The notes beneath the pieces are model-generated. The model made no database searches. It was given only the letters and a program-made list of their open reading frames with translations, and was not told the DNA's origin. 64,000 nucleotides of DNA from Thioglobus_A sp964344985 (lineage in GTDB: Bacteria > Pseudomonadota > Gammaproteobacteria > PS1 > Pseudothioglobaceae): the NCBI GenBank assembly GCA_964344985.1, contig CAYFPI010000007.1, positions 7,699-71,698 of the forward strand, written 5' to 3'. This document shows positions 32,120 through 40,725 of this stretch, piece by piece; position 1 is the stretch's first letter, and each line of letters opens with the position of its first letter. The translations under genes and the position numbers were made by a program.

Positions 32120-34456
32120 TTACTTTTCTAAAGCAATATCCAAGACCTCATCAATCCACTTAACCTTAATTACATTAAGCTTGCCTTTGATTTTCTCTGG
32201 CACTTCAGATAGTTCTCGCTCATTATCGTTTGGAATAATAACGGTTTTAATACCACCACGAAGCGCTGCTAACATCTTTTCTTTAAGACCGCCAATTGGT
32301 GTAATTTCACCGCGCAACGTAATCTCGCCTGTCATTGCCACATCGGCTTTCACTTTACGATTGGTTAGTACAGAAACCAAAGACGTACACATTGCTGCAC
32401 CCGCACTTGGACCATCCTTAGGAGTGGATCCATCTGGAACATGGATATGGATATCAAGCTTATCTTGAAAATCATCAGCAATACCCAGCTCTTTAGCACG
32501 AGAGCGAGTAACACTCATGGCAGCTTGGATAGATTCTTTCATTACATCGCCCAACTGACCTGTGTAATTAAGCTTGCCCTTGCCTTTATAGGCTGTGGCC
32601 TCAATCGTTAATAAATCACCGCCAACAGCCGTCCATGCCAGACCTGTTACCTCGCCAATTTGATTATTTTCTTCTGCTAAGCCAAAGCGGAACTTTTTAA
32701 CGCCCAAATATTTCTCTAAATTTTTATCACTAATGGTAGCTTTTGTTTTGCGCTTCTTAAGTACAACTTCTTTAACCACTTTACGACAAATGGTACTGAT
32801 TGTTCTGTTCAAACTACGAACGCCAGCTTCGCGCGTGTAGTAACGAATAATATCTAGAATTGCGGAATCTTTAAAACTAATTTCACTAGGCTTAATGCCA
32901 TTGCTTTCCATGGCTTTTGCAATTAAATGACGCTTTGCAATCTGCACCTTTTCGTCTTCAGTATAGCCAGATAATTCAATAATTTCCATTCTGTCGAGTA
33001 GTGGCTGAGGCAAATCAAGCGAGTTTGCTGTTGCTACAAACATAACTTGTGATAAATCATAATCCACTTCTAAGTAATGATCATTAAAAGTGTGATTTTG
33101 CTCAGGGTCTAACACTTCTAGCATGGCACTAGATGGATCACCACGATAATCACTGGCCATTTTTTCAATTTCATCAAGCAAGAAAAGCGGGTTTTTAACT
33201 TTCACTTTTTGCATTTTTTGCACAATAGATCCTGGCATTGCACCAATATAGGTACGCCTATGGCCACGAATTTCCGCCTCATCTCGAACGCCACCTAATG
33301 CCATGCGTACGTATTTACGATTAACCGCTTTAGCAATTGATTCACCTAGCGATGTCTTACCCACACCTGGAGGGCCAACCAAACATAAAATGTTGGCTTT
33401 ATTGTGACTCACTCTTGTTTGAACAGCTAGATGCTCTAGAATACGCTCTTTAACCTTATCCAAACCGTAATGATCATCGTCTAGGATTTTTTGTGCTTTT
33501 TTCAAATCCTTATTGATAATAGTTTTCTTCTTCCATGGCACATCGCATAAATTCTCAATGTAGGTGCGGATAATAGAAGCATCTGAAGATTGTGATGACA
33601 TTCTAGAAAGTTTCTTCAGTTCGCTTTGTGCTTTAGTTTTTGCAACTTTAGGCATTTTTGCCTTATCAATACTCAGTTGCAACTCTTCTATTTCATTTTC
33701 ATCTTCAGCATGGCCCAACTCTTTTTGAATGGACTTCATTTGCTCATTCAAATAATAATCACGCTGATTTGATTCCATCTGCTTTCTAACGCGTGACTGA
33801 ATTTTTTTCTCAGTATCTAACACGTCAATTTCACTCTGGATAACCGATAGGATTTTATCTAGCCTTTCTTGAGCGCTATCACCACCTAATAATTCCTGTT
33901 TTTCAGAAACTTTTAATGATAAATTAGCAATAATGACATCGCTAAAACGCTCCACATCAGTCACTTCGTTGAGTATTTTTAACACCTCTTCTGGTATTTT
34001 TTTATTAAGCTTAATGTACTTTTCAAACCCTTCTAATGCTAATCGCATCATGGCTTTTAACTCTACTTCATCATCATGACCTAGGGTCAAATCACTCAAT
34101 TTAACTTCGCTATATTCTTCTGTTTCAAAAACCTCTTCAATTTTTGCGCGCTTAATGCCTTCTACTAAAACCTTAATGGTGCCATCAGGCAATTTTAACA
34201 TTTGCAGGATGGTTGCTAAAGTGCCCACTGTATGTAAATCGTCTACAGTTGGGTCTTCAACTTTATCATCTTTTTGTGTCACTAAAAAGATGTGTTTGTT
34301 AGTTCCCATTGCCTGAGTAATAGCATTAACAGAAGATTTTCTGCCAACAAATAATGGCATGACGGTATGTGGAAACACCACCACATCCCTAAGAGGCAAT
34401 AATGGAATATTTTCAGTTGTTAAATCCATTTCCTCTACGGCTAATTTTGTTCCCAT
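32120..34456 (-). CDS. lon: ATP-dependent protease Lon
   Basis: Lon degrades misfolded and regulatory proteins. The 778-residue protein has the N-terminal substrate-binding domain (PLLPLRDVVVFPH), a AAA+ module with Walker A GPPGVGKTS and Walker B FLLDEIEKM, and the serine-lysine protease domain with the catalytic serine in DGPSAGAAM. The ATG at 34456 overlaps hflX by 16 bp and has an AGGTG site at a long spacing. An in-frame ATG at 34429 follows GAGGA too closely, so the first is preferred. It is the last gene of the tig-clpP-clpX-hflX-lon run. Confidence 0.96.
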   Translation of the reverse strand: MGTKLAVEEMDLTTENIPLLPLRDVVVFPHTVMPLFVGRKSSVNAITQAMGTNKHIFLVTQKDDKVEDPTVDDLHTVGTLATILQMLKLPDGTIKVLVEGIKRAKIEEVFETEEYSEVKLSDLTLGHDDEVELKAMMRLALEGFEKYIKLNKKIPEEVLKILNEVTDVERFSDVIIANLSLKVSEKQELLGGDSAQERLDKILSVIQSEIDVLDTEKKIQSRVRKQMESNQRDYYLNEQMKSIQKELGHAEDENEIEELQLSIDKAKMPKVAKTKAQSELKKLSRMSSQSSDASIIRTYIENLCDVPWKKKTIINKDLKKAQKILDDDHYGLDKVKERILEHLAVQTRVSHNKANILCLVGPPGVGKTSLGESIAKAVNRKYVRMALGGVRDEAEIRGHRRTYIGAMPGSIVQKMQKVKVKNPLFLLDEIEKMASDYRGDPSSAMLEVLDPEQNHTFNDHYLEVDYDLSQVMFVATANSLDLPQPLLDRMEIIELSGYTEDEKVQIAKRHLIAKAMESNGIKPSEISFKDSAILDIIRYYTREAGVRSLNRTISTICRKVVKEVVLKKRKTKATISDKNLEKYLGVKKFRFGLAEENNQIGEVTGLAWTAVGGDLLTIEATAYKGKGKLNYTGQLGDVMKESIQAAMSVTRSRAKELGIADDFQDKLDIHIHVPDGSTPKDGPSAGAAMCTSLVSVLTNRKVKADVAMTGEITLRGEITPIGGLKEKMLAALRGGIKTVIIPNDNERELSEVPEKIKGKLNVIKVKWIDEVLDIALEK

Positions 34457-35745
34457 AGTAACTTGACACCTTTCTTGTTTAGTAATTTAGATAGATAGTG
34501 ATGAGTAACGTTAATTTCAAGTATCCAACGTCCAAAATCATCCACCTTCTCATTGTGGATATAGCCTATATTATGAATCTCACTACGAATATAAGCACTT
34601 TTTACATCCAGCTCAATCTTTGCACGAGTCATCATACCACTAAGGCGCTGTGCTAACGCCTGATATAAAAGATCAATGCCCTCACCTATTTTACTAGAAA
34701 GCCACACTCTATAAATATTGCCTTGCTCATCTTTATCTAGACGCGCAGTAAAATTCTCTAAACGGTCAATCTTATTCATCACAACAATACTAGAAACCTC
34801 ACTAGCGCCAATTTCATCAACAATTTGTTCAACTTGTGAAATTTTTTCATTATTGTACTCATCAGATGCATCAACAACATGAAGTAGTACATTAGCCCTT
34901 TTAGTCTCTTCTAAAGTAGATTTAAATGCATCAACCAGATCATGGGGAAGATCTTGAATAAAACCAACTGTATCAGCAATAACTGCCTCACCAGAGGCTG
35001 GTAAGATAACGCGCCTTATGGTTGCGTCTAAAGTTGCAAACAACTGGTCATTAGCATACACCTGGGCATCAGTCATTTGGTTAAATAGTGTAGACTTTCC
35101 AGCGTTAGTGTAGCCTGCTAGAGCGATCATTGGCGTGTCGTTTTTTGTACGTGACTTACGACCAAGATCCCTTTGCTTATGTACTTTTTCTAAGCGCTTA
35201 GTAATGTTTTTGATACGCGCTGCAATCAAACGCTTATCGGTTTCCAGCTGCGTTTCACCAGGTCCGCGCATACCAATACCACCTTTTTGCCTTTCTAAGT
35301 GAGTCCAACCCCTAACAAGGCGTGTAGATAAATGTCTAAGTTGAGCAAGCTCTACTTGCAACTTGCCTTCGAATGAACTGGCACGCAAAGCAAAAATATC
35401 TAAAATCAATCCAGTGCGGTCCATCACTTGGCACTCAAGTGCTTTTTCTAAATTTCGCTCTTGAGAAGGTGAAAGCTCAGGTGAGAAGATAACCAATTCC
35501 AGTTCTAATTCTTTCACTAAATCAGCAATCTCTTCCACCTTGCCAGTGCCGATAAAGTATTGGGCCAGTGCTGAATTCCTGCTAACTTTTAAAGTTTTAA
35601 CAACATTTAGCCCTGAGGATTCAGCCAACTCCTTAAATTCAGCCTCTGCGTTATGAATGTTGCGATTAGTAGGAAGCTCGACATACACCAATAAGGTTTT
35701 CTCACCTTGTCCTACCGCGTCTTTTTGACGATCAAATAATTCCAA
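34441..35745 (-). CDS. hflX: GTPase HflX
   Basis: HflX is a ribosome-splitting GTPase that rescues stalled 70S ribosomes, notably after heat stress. The 434-residue protein has the HflX N-terminal domain, the GMRGPGETQLETDKR signature and a G domain: G1 GYTNAGKST, G3 DTVGFI and G4 MNKID. It is usually found next to hfq; here it sits between clpX (13-bp gap) and lon (16-bp overlap) on the same strand, placing it in a protein quality-control operon. Confidence 0.94.
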   Translation of the reverse strand: MELFDRQKDAVGQGEKTLLVYVELPTNRNIHNAEAEFKELAESSGLNVVKTLKVSRNSALAQYFIGTGKVEEIADLVKELELELVIFSPELSPSQERNLEKALECQVMDRTGLILDIFALRASSFEGKLQVELAQLRHLSTRLVRGWTHLERQKGGIGMRGPGETQLETDKRLIAARIKNITKRLEKVHKQRDLGRKSRTKNDTPMIALAGYTNAGKSTLFNQMTDAQVYANDQLFATLDATIRRVILPASGEAVIADTVGFIQDLPHDLVDAFKSTLEETKRANVLLHVVDASDEYNNEKISQVEQIVDEIGASEVSSIVVMNKIDRLENFTARLDKDEQGNIYRVWLSSKIGEGIDLLYQALAQRLSGMMTRAKIELDVKSAYIRSEIHNIGYIHNEKVDDFGRWILEINVTHHYLSKLLNKKGVKLLWEQN

Positions 35746-35758
35746 TGAAGATTATGCC

Positions 35759-37024
35759 TTAACCGGCTTTTTTGGTTTTAGCTGGCTTTTTGTCAGATTT
35801 GTATACGATTAAAGGTTCTTTAGATTTTTCAACCACTGCTTTATCAACCACCACCTCAACAACATCTTTTAACGAAGGCAGCTCAAACATAGTATCTAGC
35901 AATAAATCCTCTAAAATAGAACGCAATCCTCGCGCACCTGTTTTGCGTTTAATAGCTAGCTTGGCAATGGCTAATAGTGAAGCCTTCTTAAAGCTTAATT
36001 TAACACCCTCAAGTGAAAATATCTCTTGGAACTGCTTAACCACTGAGTTTTTAGGCTTAGTTAGGATTTGCACCAAAGCATCTTCATCCAATTCACTGAG
36101 TGCGGTTTGTACTGGCAGTCGACCAACTAGCTCTGGAATTAAGCCAAATTTAATTAAATCTTCTGGCTGAATAGAATCAAATAGATCTGTCAGTGTTTTT
36201 TCTTCTTGCTTATCTTTAACATCCGCTGAGAAGCCAATGCCCGTTACTTTTTCAACACGTCTGTTAATAATACGCTCAAGACCATCAAATGCGCCACCAC
36301 AAATAAATAAGATTTTTGAAGTATCAACATCAATAGTTTCTTGATTAGGATGTTTACGACCACCCTGTGGTGGCACTGAGGCAACTGTACCTTCAATTAG
36401 CTTTAGCATGGCTTGCTGCACACCTTCGCCTGAAACATCTCGCGTAATAGAAGGAGAATCTGAACGACGAGAGATTTTGTCAATCTCATCAATAAAGATA
36501 ATGCCACGCTCTGCACGCTGAGGATCAAAATCACATTTTGACAATAAGTTTTTAATAACATTTTCAACATCATCGCCCACGTAGCCCGCTTCAGTGAGCG
36601 TTGTAGCATCAGCAACAGTAAATGGCACGTCCAAAATACGCGCTAATGTTTGTGCTAATAATGTTTTTCCAGATCCTGTTGGGCCAATCATTAGAATGTT
36701 GGATTTATCCAACTCTACTTCATTAGATACGTAATCATTTTGAAGTCGCTTGTAATGATTATAAACCGCAACTGAAAGTACTTTTTTAGCATGATCTTGA
36801 CCAATGACATAATCATTTAAAAAATCACGAAGCTGCTTAGGCGTGTAATTCCAATCTTGGTGCTGCTCAACAATTTCTTTTAATGCTTGCTCTTCAATTA
36901 AGTCATGGCAAGAGGCGATGCATTCATTACAAATGTAGACACCCGGGCCAGCAATTAATCTGTCAACTTCTGACTTAGCTTTGCCACAAAAAGAACATGA
37001 TAATTCTTGATTATCTTCTTGCAT
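35759..37024 (-). CDS. clpX: ATP-dependent Clp protease ATP-binding subunit ClpX
   Basis: ClpX is the AAA+ unfoldase that feeds substrates to ClpP. The 421-residue protein has the N-terminal zinc-binding domain (Cys10, Cys13, Cys32, Cys35), Walker A GPTGSGKT, Walker B IIFIDEIDKI and the sensor region GARGLRSILE. Length is normal. It lies 2 bp downstream of clpP. Confidence 0.97.
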   Translation of the reverse strand: MQEDNQELSCSFCGKAKSEVDRLIAGPGVYICNECIASCHDLIEEQALKEIVEQHQDWNYTPKQLRDFLNDYVIGQDHAKKVLSVAVYNHYKRLQNDYVSNEVELDKSNILMIGPTGSGKTLLAQTLARILDVPFTVADATTLTEAGYVGDDVENVIKNLLSKCDFDPQRAERGIIFIDEIDKISRRSDSPSITRDVSGEGVQQAMLKLIEGTVASVPPQGGRKHPNQETIDVDTSKILFICGGAFDGLERIINRRVEKVTGIGFSADVKDKQEEKTLTDLFDSIQPEDLIKFGLIPELVGRLPVQTALSELDEDALVQILTKPKNSVVKQFQEIFSLEGVKLSFKKASLLAIAKLAIKRKTGARGLRSILEDLLLDTMFELPSLKDVVEVVVDKAVVEKSKEPLIVYKSDKKPAKTKKAG

Positions 37025-37026
37025 TG

Positions 37027-37623
37027 TTATCTCTTGGTTAGTACTTTATCAATCAGGCCGTATGTTGCCGCATCATCAGCCGACATAAAATTATCTCTAT
37101 CGGTATCTTTTTCGATAGTTTTAAGATTTTGACCTGTATGTAATTTCAAAATTTGATTCAATCTTTCCCTTACCGTTAAAATCTCTTTAGCATGAATATC
37201 AATATCACTTGCCTGTCCAGAAAAACCACCCAATGGCTGATGAATCATACATCTAGCATGAGGCAATGCAAAACGCTTACTTTCAGCACCTGCCGTTAGT
37301 AATAATGCACCCATTGAAGCCGCTTGACCAATACACAGAGTTGATACATCAGGCTTGATAAATTGCATGGTGTCATAAATAGCCAAACCTGCTGTTACTG
37401 ATCCACCAGGTGAATTAATATAAAGGTGAATATCTTTATCTGGATTTTCAGATTCTAAGAATAATAATTGAGCAACCACCACATTTGCCATATAGTCTTC
37501 GACCGGACCCACTAAGAAAATAATGCGCTCTTTTAATAAACGCGAATAAATATCGTAAGCTCGTTCGCCTTTAGCGGATTGCTCCACCACCATTGGCACT
37601 TGGTTTAGGTTGTCTATATCCAT
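37027..37623 (-). CDS. clpP: ATP-dependent Clp protease proteolytic subunit
   Basis: ClpP is the serine protease core of ClpXP. The 198-residue protein has the full catalytic triad: Ser103 (GQAASMGALLL), His128 (CMIHQPLGG) and Asp177 (DRDNFM). It adjoins the tig stop codon directly (0-bp gap), so it is translationally coupled to trigger factor. Confidence 0.97.
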   Translation of the reverse strand: MDIDNLNQVPMVVEQSAKGERAYDIYSRLLKERIIFLVGPVEDYMANVVVAQLLFLESENPDKDIHLYINSPGGSVTAGLAIYDTMQFIKPDVSTLCIGQAASMGALLLTAGAESKRFALPHARCMIHQPLGGFSGQASDIDIHAKEILTVRERLNQILKLHTGQNLKTIEKDTDRDNFMSADDAATYGLIDKVLTKR

Positions 37624-38919
37624 TTATCCTTGCTCTGTAATCTCAGTAAATTTCTTTTTAACAGCTTTAACTTTGGCCTTTTCTGTTACCAAGTCTCTCA
37701 CCATCTTCTCAACAATCATAAGCTCAATGCTAGATTTTCTAGATGGGTCTTGATTGTAGTAATCAATCATTTGTTGTGCATTCTCGCCGTAAGATTGCGA
37801 CAACTCTAATATCTTGTCGTCAATTTGCGCTTCTGTTGCTACTAATTTATTATCACTAGCGATTTGACCAACAATCAAGCCAACCTTAACACGCTTTTCA
37901 GCCTCATCATTAAAGATAGATGCTGGCATTTCTTGTTGCTCTGGCATGCCTTGCTGCTTCATGCGCTCACGCATATCGGCCATTAACTTTTGAGCTTCAT
38001 CATCAACACTTGATTGTGGTACGTCAAATTCGTTCGCACCGATCAGTGCTGTAAACACTGCCTCTTTGTTAATCGCATCTAAACGAGCATCAATCTCAAC
38101 ACGCATTTGCTCTTTCATGCTTGCCAGTAAACTGTCCATGTCTTTTTCGCCAAATTTTTTCGCAAATTTTTCATCAAGTGCAGGAGATTTAGGCGAGCCT
38201 ACTTCTGTAATTGTTACTTCAAATACACAGTCTTTACCAGCTAGGTTTTTCGCATGGTAGTCTTCTGGGAAAGTCAATTCCAAAGAAATGGTTTTTCCTG
38301 CAGCAACGTCAGTAACACCCTCTTCAAAACCAGGAATCATAGTTCCTTTACCAATAACCAACTTAAAGTTATCAGCCTTACCGCCTTCAAATACTTCGCC
38401 ATCAATCTTACCAACAAAATCCATTGAAACACGATCGCCTAGTTTAGACTTACGCTTAACCGGTTTAAAGTCTGTTAATTGCTCTTTTAAACCCTCTAGT
38501 GTTCTATCTTCATCAGCCTTACTAATTTTTACTTCAGTTTGTTCAACTTCTAATTTAGCAAAATCAGCTACTTTGATATTAGGGAAAACTTCAAATTCTA
38601 CTGTGTATGAAAAGTTAGTTTTGTCTTCTGTATCAATCTTAGATAAAGAAGGACGACTTGCAGGAGACAACTTAACCTCTGTTAGCGCATCACCCAACGT
38701 TTCGTTAACAATTTCATTAACTGCGTCAGAGCTAGCATTGCCACCAAAACGCTTTTTCACCATAGAAACCGGAACCTTGCCTTTTCTAAAACCATCAATA
38801 GTTACTTGCGAGGCCATGCTTTTCAAAATTTTATCGACCTTTTGGTTAAAATTATCAACCGGTAAATCTACTGTTAATGATCTCTTTAGACCTTCTAATG
38901 TTTCTACTGAAGTTTTCAT
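37624..38919 (-). CDS. tig: Trigger factor
   Basis: Trigger factor is the ribosome-docked chaperone and peptidyl-prolyl isomerase for nascent chains. The 431-residue protein has the N-terminal ribosome-binding motif region GFRKGKVP, an FKBP-type PPIase domain (about 157-240: GDRVSMDFVGKIDGE ... LELTFPEDY), and a helical C-terminal chaperone domain. It is the first gene of the run with clpP, clpX, hflX and lon. A TATAAT element lies about 40 bp upstream. Confidence 0.96.
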   Translation of the reverse strand: MKTSVETLEGLKRSLTVDLPVDNFNQKVDKILKSMASQVTIDGFRKGKVPVSMVKKRFGGNASSDAVNEIVNETLGDALTEVKLSPASRPSLSKIDTEDKTNFSYTVEFEVFPNIKVADFAKLEVEQTEVKISKADEDRTLEGLKEQLTDFKPVKRKSKLGDRVSMDFVGKIDGEVFEGGKADNFKLVIGKGTMIPGFEEGVTDVAAGKTISLELTFPEDYHAKNLAGKDCVFEVTITEVGSPKSPALDEKFAKKFGEKDMDSLLASMKEQMRVEIDARLDAINKEAVFTALIGANEFDVPQSSVDDEAQKLMADMRERMKQQGMPEQQEMPASIFNDEAEKRVKVGLIVGQIASDNKLVATEAQIDDKILELSQSYGENAQQMIDYYNQDPSRKSSIELMIVEKMVRDLVTEKAKVKAVKKKFTEITEQG

Positions 38920-38956
38920 GTGTATTAAATCCGTCTCGTTACTAATAAAAGAGCCA

Positions 38957-38962
38957 ATTATA
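38957..38962 (-). promoter_or_regulatory. Candidate -10 element for tig
   Basis: GGTATAAT on the minus strand lies 38 bp before the tig start, just downstream of the cytochrome c4 terminator. The -35 region is only T-rich, so confidence is moderate. Confidence 0.45.
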
Positions 38963-38979
38963 CCTAAATTGCGCGCAAT

Positions 38980-39006
38980 AAAAAAGGCAGTAAAAACTGC
39001 CTTTTT
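38980..39006 (-). terminator. Intrinsic terminator of the cytochrome c4 gene
   Basis: On the minus strand AAAAAGGCAG pairs with CTGCCTTTTT around a 6-nt loop, with a six-T tract, 18 bp after the cytochrome c4 stop. Confidence 0.88.
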
Positions 39007-39024
39007 GTGAGGTTTTGCTAGCGT

Positions 39025-39666
39025 TTAGTGCAAACCAGCAATGTACTGAGACAACGCTTCAATCTCTGCATTATTTAGAGTTTTAGTAAACTCAACCATC
39101 ATCTTTCTATTATCATTAGTTCTAGCAGGTTTTTTATCGCCTGTTTGCTCGTTAATTGACACTTGACGAAAGCCCTTTAACTGTTTGGCAGTATAAGCTG
39201 CATGTTGTGAAGCAAGTGCAGGGAAGCTTGCAGATGGAACGCCTGCACCTTGAGGGCCATGACATGCTGAACAAGCTGTAATGCCTCGATCTTTGTCACC
39301 ACCTCTGTAAAGCTTCTCAGCTAAAGCAACATTAGTATCCTTTTTAGCAGTACCTTGGGTAATCGCCTGCTGTGAGAAATAAGCAGCTAAATTTGCCATA
39401 TCATCCTGCGAAAGAGCAGCAACAATACCTGCCATTAATGCGTCTTTACGTGCGCCTGATTTAAAATCTTTAAGTTGGTCTAATAAGTAAGACTCTCCTT
39501 GGCCAGCTATTTTAGGAAACGTTGGTACCATTGAGTTACCAGTTGCGCCATGACAAGCAATACAAGTTGCAGACTTTGCCTTGCCTTTTGCAGCGTCGCC
39601 AGAAGCGAATGCGTTTAATGATACGCTTGCCAATACAGCGGTGAAAATTAGTCCTAATTTATTCAT
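39025..39666 (-). CDS. Dihaem cytochrome c4
   Basis: The 213-residue periplasmic protein has a signal peptide (cleavage about after NAFA, residue 21) and two homologous cytochrome domains. The haem motifs are Cys35-x-x-Cys38-His39 (CIACH) and Cys132-x-x-Cys135-His136 (CSACH). That is the cytochrome c4 layout, a donor to cbb3 or other terminal oxidases. It follows a small monohaem cytochrome gene but is separated from it by a strong terminator. Confidence 0.92.
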   Translation of the reverse strand: MNKLGLIFTAVLASVSLNAFASGDAAKGKAKSATCIACHGATGNSMVPTFPKIAGQGESYLLDQLKDFKSGARKDALMAGIVAALSQDDMANLAAYFSQQAITQGTAKKDTNVALAEKLYRGGDKDRGITACSACHGPQGAGVPSASFPALASQHAAYTAKQLKGFRQVSINEQTGDKKPARTNDNRKMMVEFTKTLNNAEIEALSQYIAGLH

Positions 39667-39688
39667 GATATTGCCTTTTTTGAAAAAA

Positions 39689-39723
39689 AATAAGCCAATA
39701 TTATACGCTAATATTGGCTTATT
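39689..39723 (-). terminator. Intrinsic terminator of the small cytochrome c gene
   Basis: A 15-bp perfect stem (AATAAGCCAATATTA / TAATATTGGCTTATT) around a 5-nt loop is followed on the minus strand by eight Ts. It lies between the small cytochrome gene and cytochrome c4. Confidence 0.9.
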
Positions 39724-39757
39724 GAAATTACGAAATACGTCAACTGACGCTCTCGAT

Positions 39758-40045
39758 TTATTGACCCGCTAAGTAATCAGCAATTGCTTGCTCTTGACCT
39801 GCTGCTAATGGTGCCATTGCACTCATTGTAGGGTCTACGCGTGTACCCGCTTGAAAGGCTTTAAGTTGTGCAACAACATCAAGATCAGGACGTGCTGATT
39901 TTGCCAATGATGGGTACGCTGGCAAAACTGACTTACCACCAACACCATGACAACCAGAACAACCTAATGCATCAAAAGGATTTGCTTGAACTGAACCCAT
40001 TGATAAAACAGCAGATGTTGCCGCTACTAATAAAACTTTTTTCAT
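39758..40045 (-). CDS. Small monohaem cytochrome c
   Basis: The 95-residue periplasmic cytochrome has a signal peptide MKKVLLVAATSAVLSMGSVQA and the haem motif Cys29-x-x-Cys32-His33 (CSGCH). Met75 or Met78 in PTMSAMAPL is a possible axial ligand. The ATG at 40045 has an excellent AAGGAGAG ribosome-binding site; an in-frame upstream start (40081) would add a non-signal extension. It is divergent from engB. Confidence 0.9.
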   Translation of the reverse strand: MKKVLLVAATSAVLSMGSVQANPFDALGCSGCHGVGGKSVLPAYPSLAKSARPDLDVVAQLKAFQAGTRVDPTMSAMAPLAAGQEQAIADYLAGQ

Positions 40046-40081
40046 TACTCTCTCCTTATTTTTAATCATATAAAATGGCAT

Positions 40082-40100
40082 ATAGTGTAAATACCACTAT
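40082..40100. repeat. Short inverted repeat in the cytochrome c / engB divergent spacer
   Basis: ATAGTG (40082-40087) pairs with CACTAT around TAAATAC. The half-site resembles TATAGTG of the inverted repeat at 31060-31101. It may be an operator, but chance is possible in AT-rich DNA. Confidence 0.35.
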
Positions 40101-40125
40101 TTTAAATTATACCTCGTTTTACTAA

Positions 40126-40725
40126 ATGCGCAAACACTACCACCAAGCCAAATTCCTACTCTCTTGCCCATCTTTAAAGGGCTGTCCTACTGATGAAGGT
40201 TATGAAGTTATTTTTGCAGGCAGGTCTAACGCTGGCAAATCAAGCTCTATTAATGCGCTCACCATGCAAAACAAACTGGCCAAAGTGTCAAGAACCCCAG
40301 GCAGAACGCAACACTTGGTTTTTTTTGAACTTGATGAACATCGACGCTTAGTAGACTTACCAGGCTATGGCTACGCCAAAGTGCCTGAACACATTAAAAA
40401 ACAATGGCATCAAGATATGAGTGAGTATTTTGATAAACGTGATTGCTTGCGTGGCGCAGTGTTGGTAATGGATGTTCGTCATCCACTTAAACCCTTTGAC
40501 CAAATGATGTTAGATTGGTGTGTTAGTATTAACCTACCTACCCAAATTCTTTTAACCAAGGCGGACAAGCTTAAAAAAGGTCAAGCCAGCAATGCCAAGT
40601 TAAAAGTTCTAAAAGCAGTTGAAAATCATCCGTATGTAGATGTACAGCTTTTTTCTAGCCTTAAAAAACAAGGTTTAGAGGAATTATGGTCACGCCTTGA
40701 CAGTTTTTTTGGCTATGTTGATTAA
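40126..40725 (+). CDS. engB: Ribosome biogenesis GTP-binding protein EngB (YsxC/YihA)
   Basis: EngB is an essential GTPase for large-subunit assembly. The 199-residue protein has G1 GRSNAGKSS (32-40), G2 RTPGRTQ, G3 DLPGYGYAKV and G4 LLTKADKL. In many gammaproteobacteria it is adjacent to cytochrome c4/c5 genes, as here. Its 3' end overlaps the following nuclease gene by 11 bp. Confidence 0.95.
   Translation: MRKHYHQAKFLLSCPSLKGCPTDEGYEVIFAGRSNAGKSSSINALTMQNKLAKVSRTPGRTQHLVFFELDEHRRLVDLPGYGYAKVPEHIKKQWHQDMSEYFDKRDCLRGAVLVMDVRHPLKPFDQMMLDWCVSINLPTQILLTKADKLKKGQASNAKLKVLKAVENHPYVDVQLFSSLKKQGLEELWSRLDSFFGYVD

Noticed and set aside
38288..39010. A long (240-codon) plus-strand open frame opposite tig.
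   Set aside because: Trigger factor on the other strand is complete and conserved; the antisense frame has no recognisable domain and is a by-product of codon bias.
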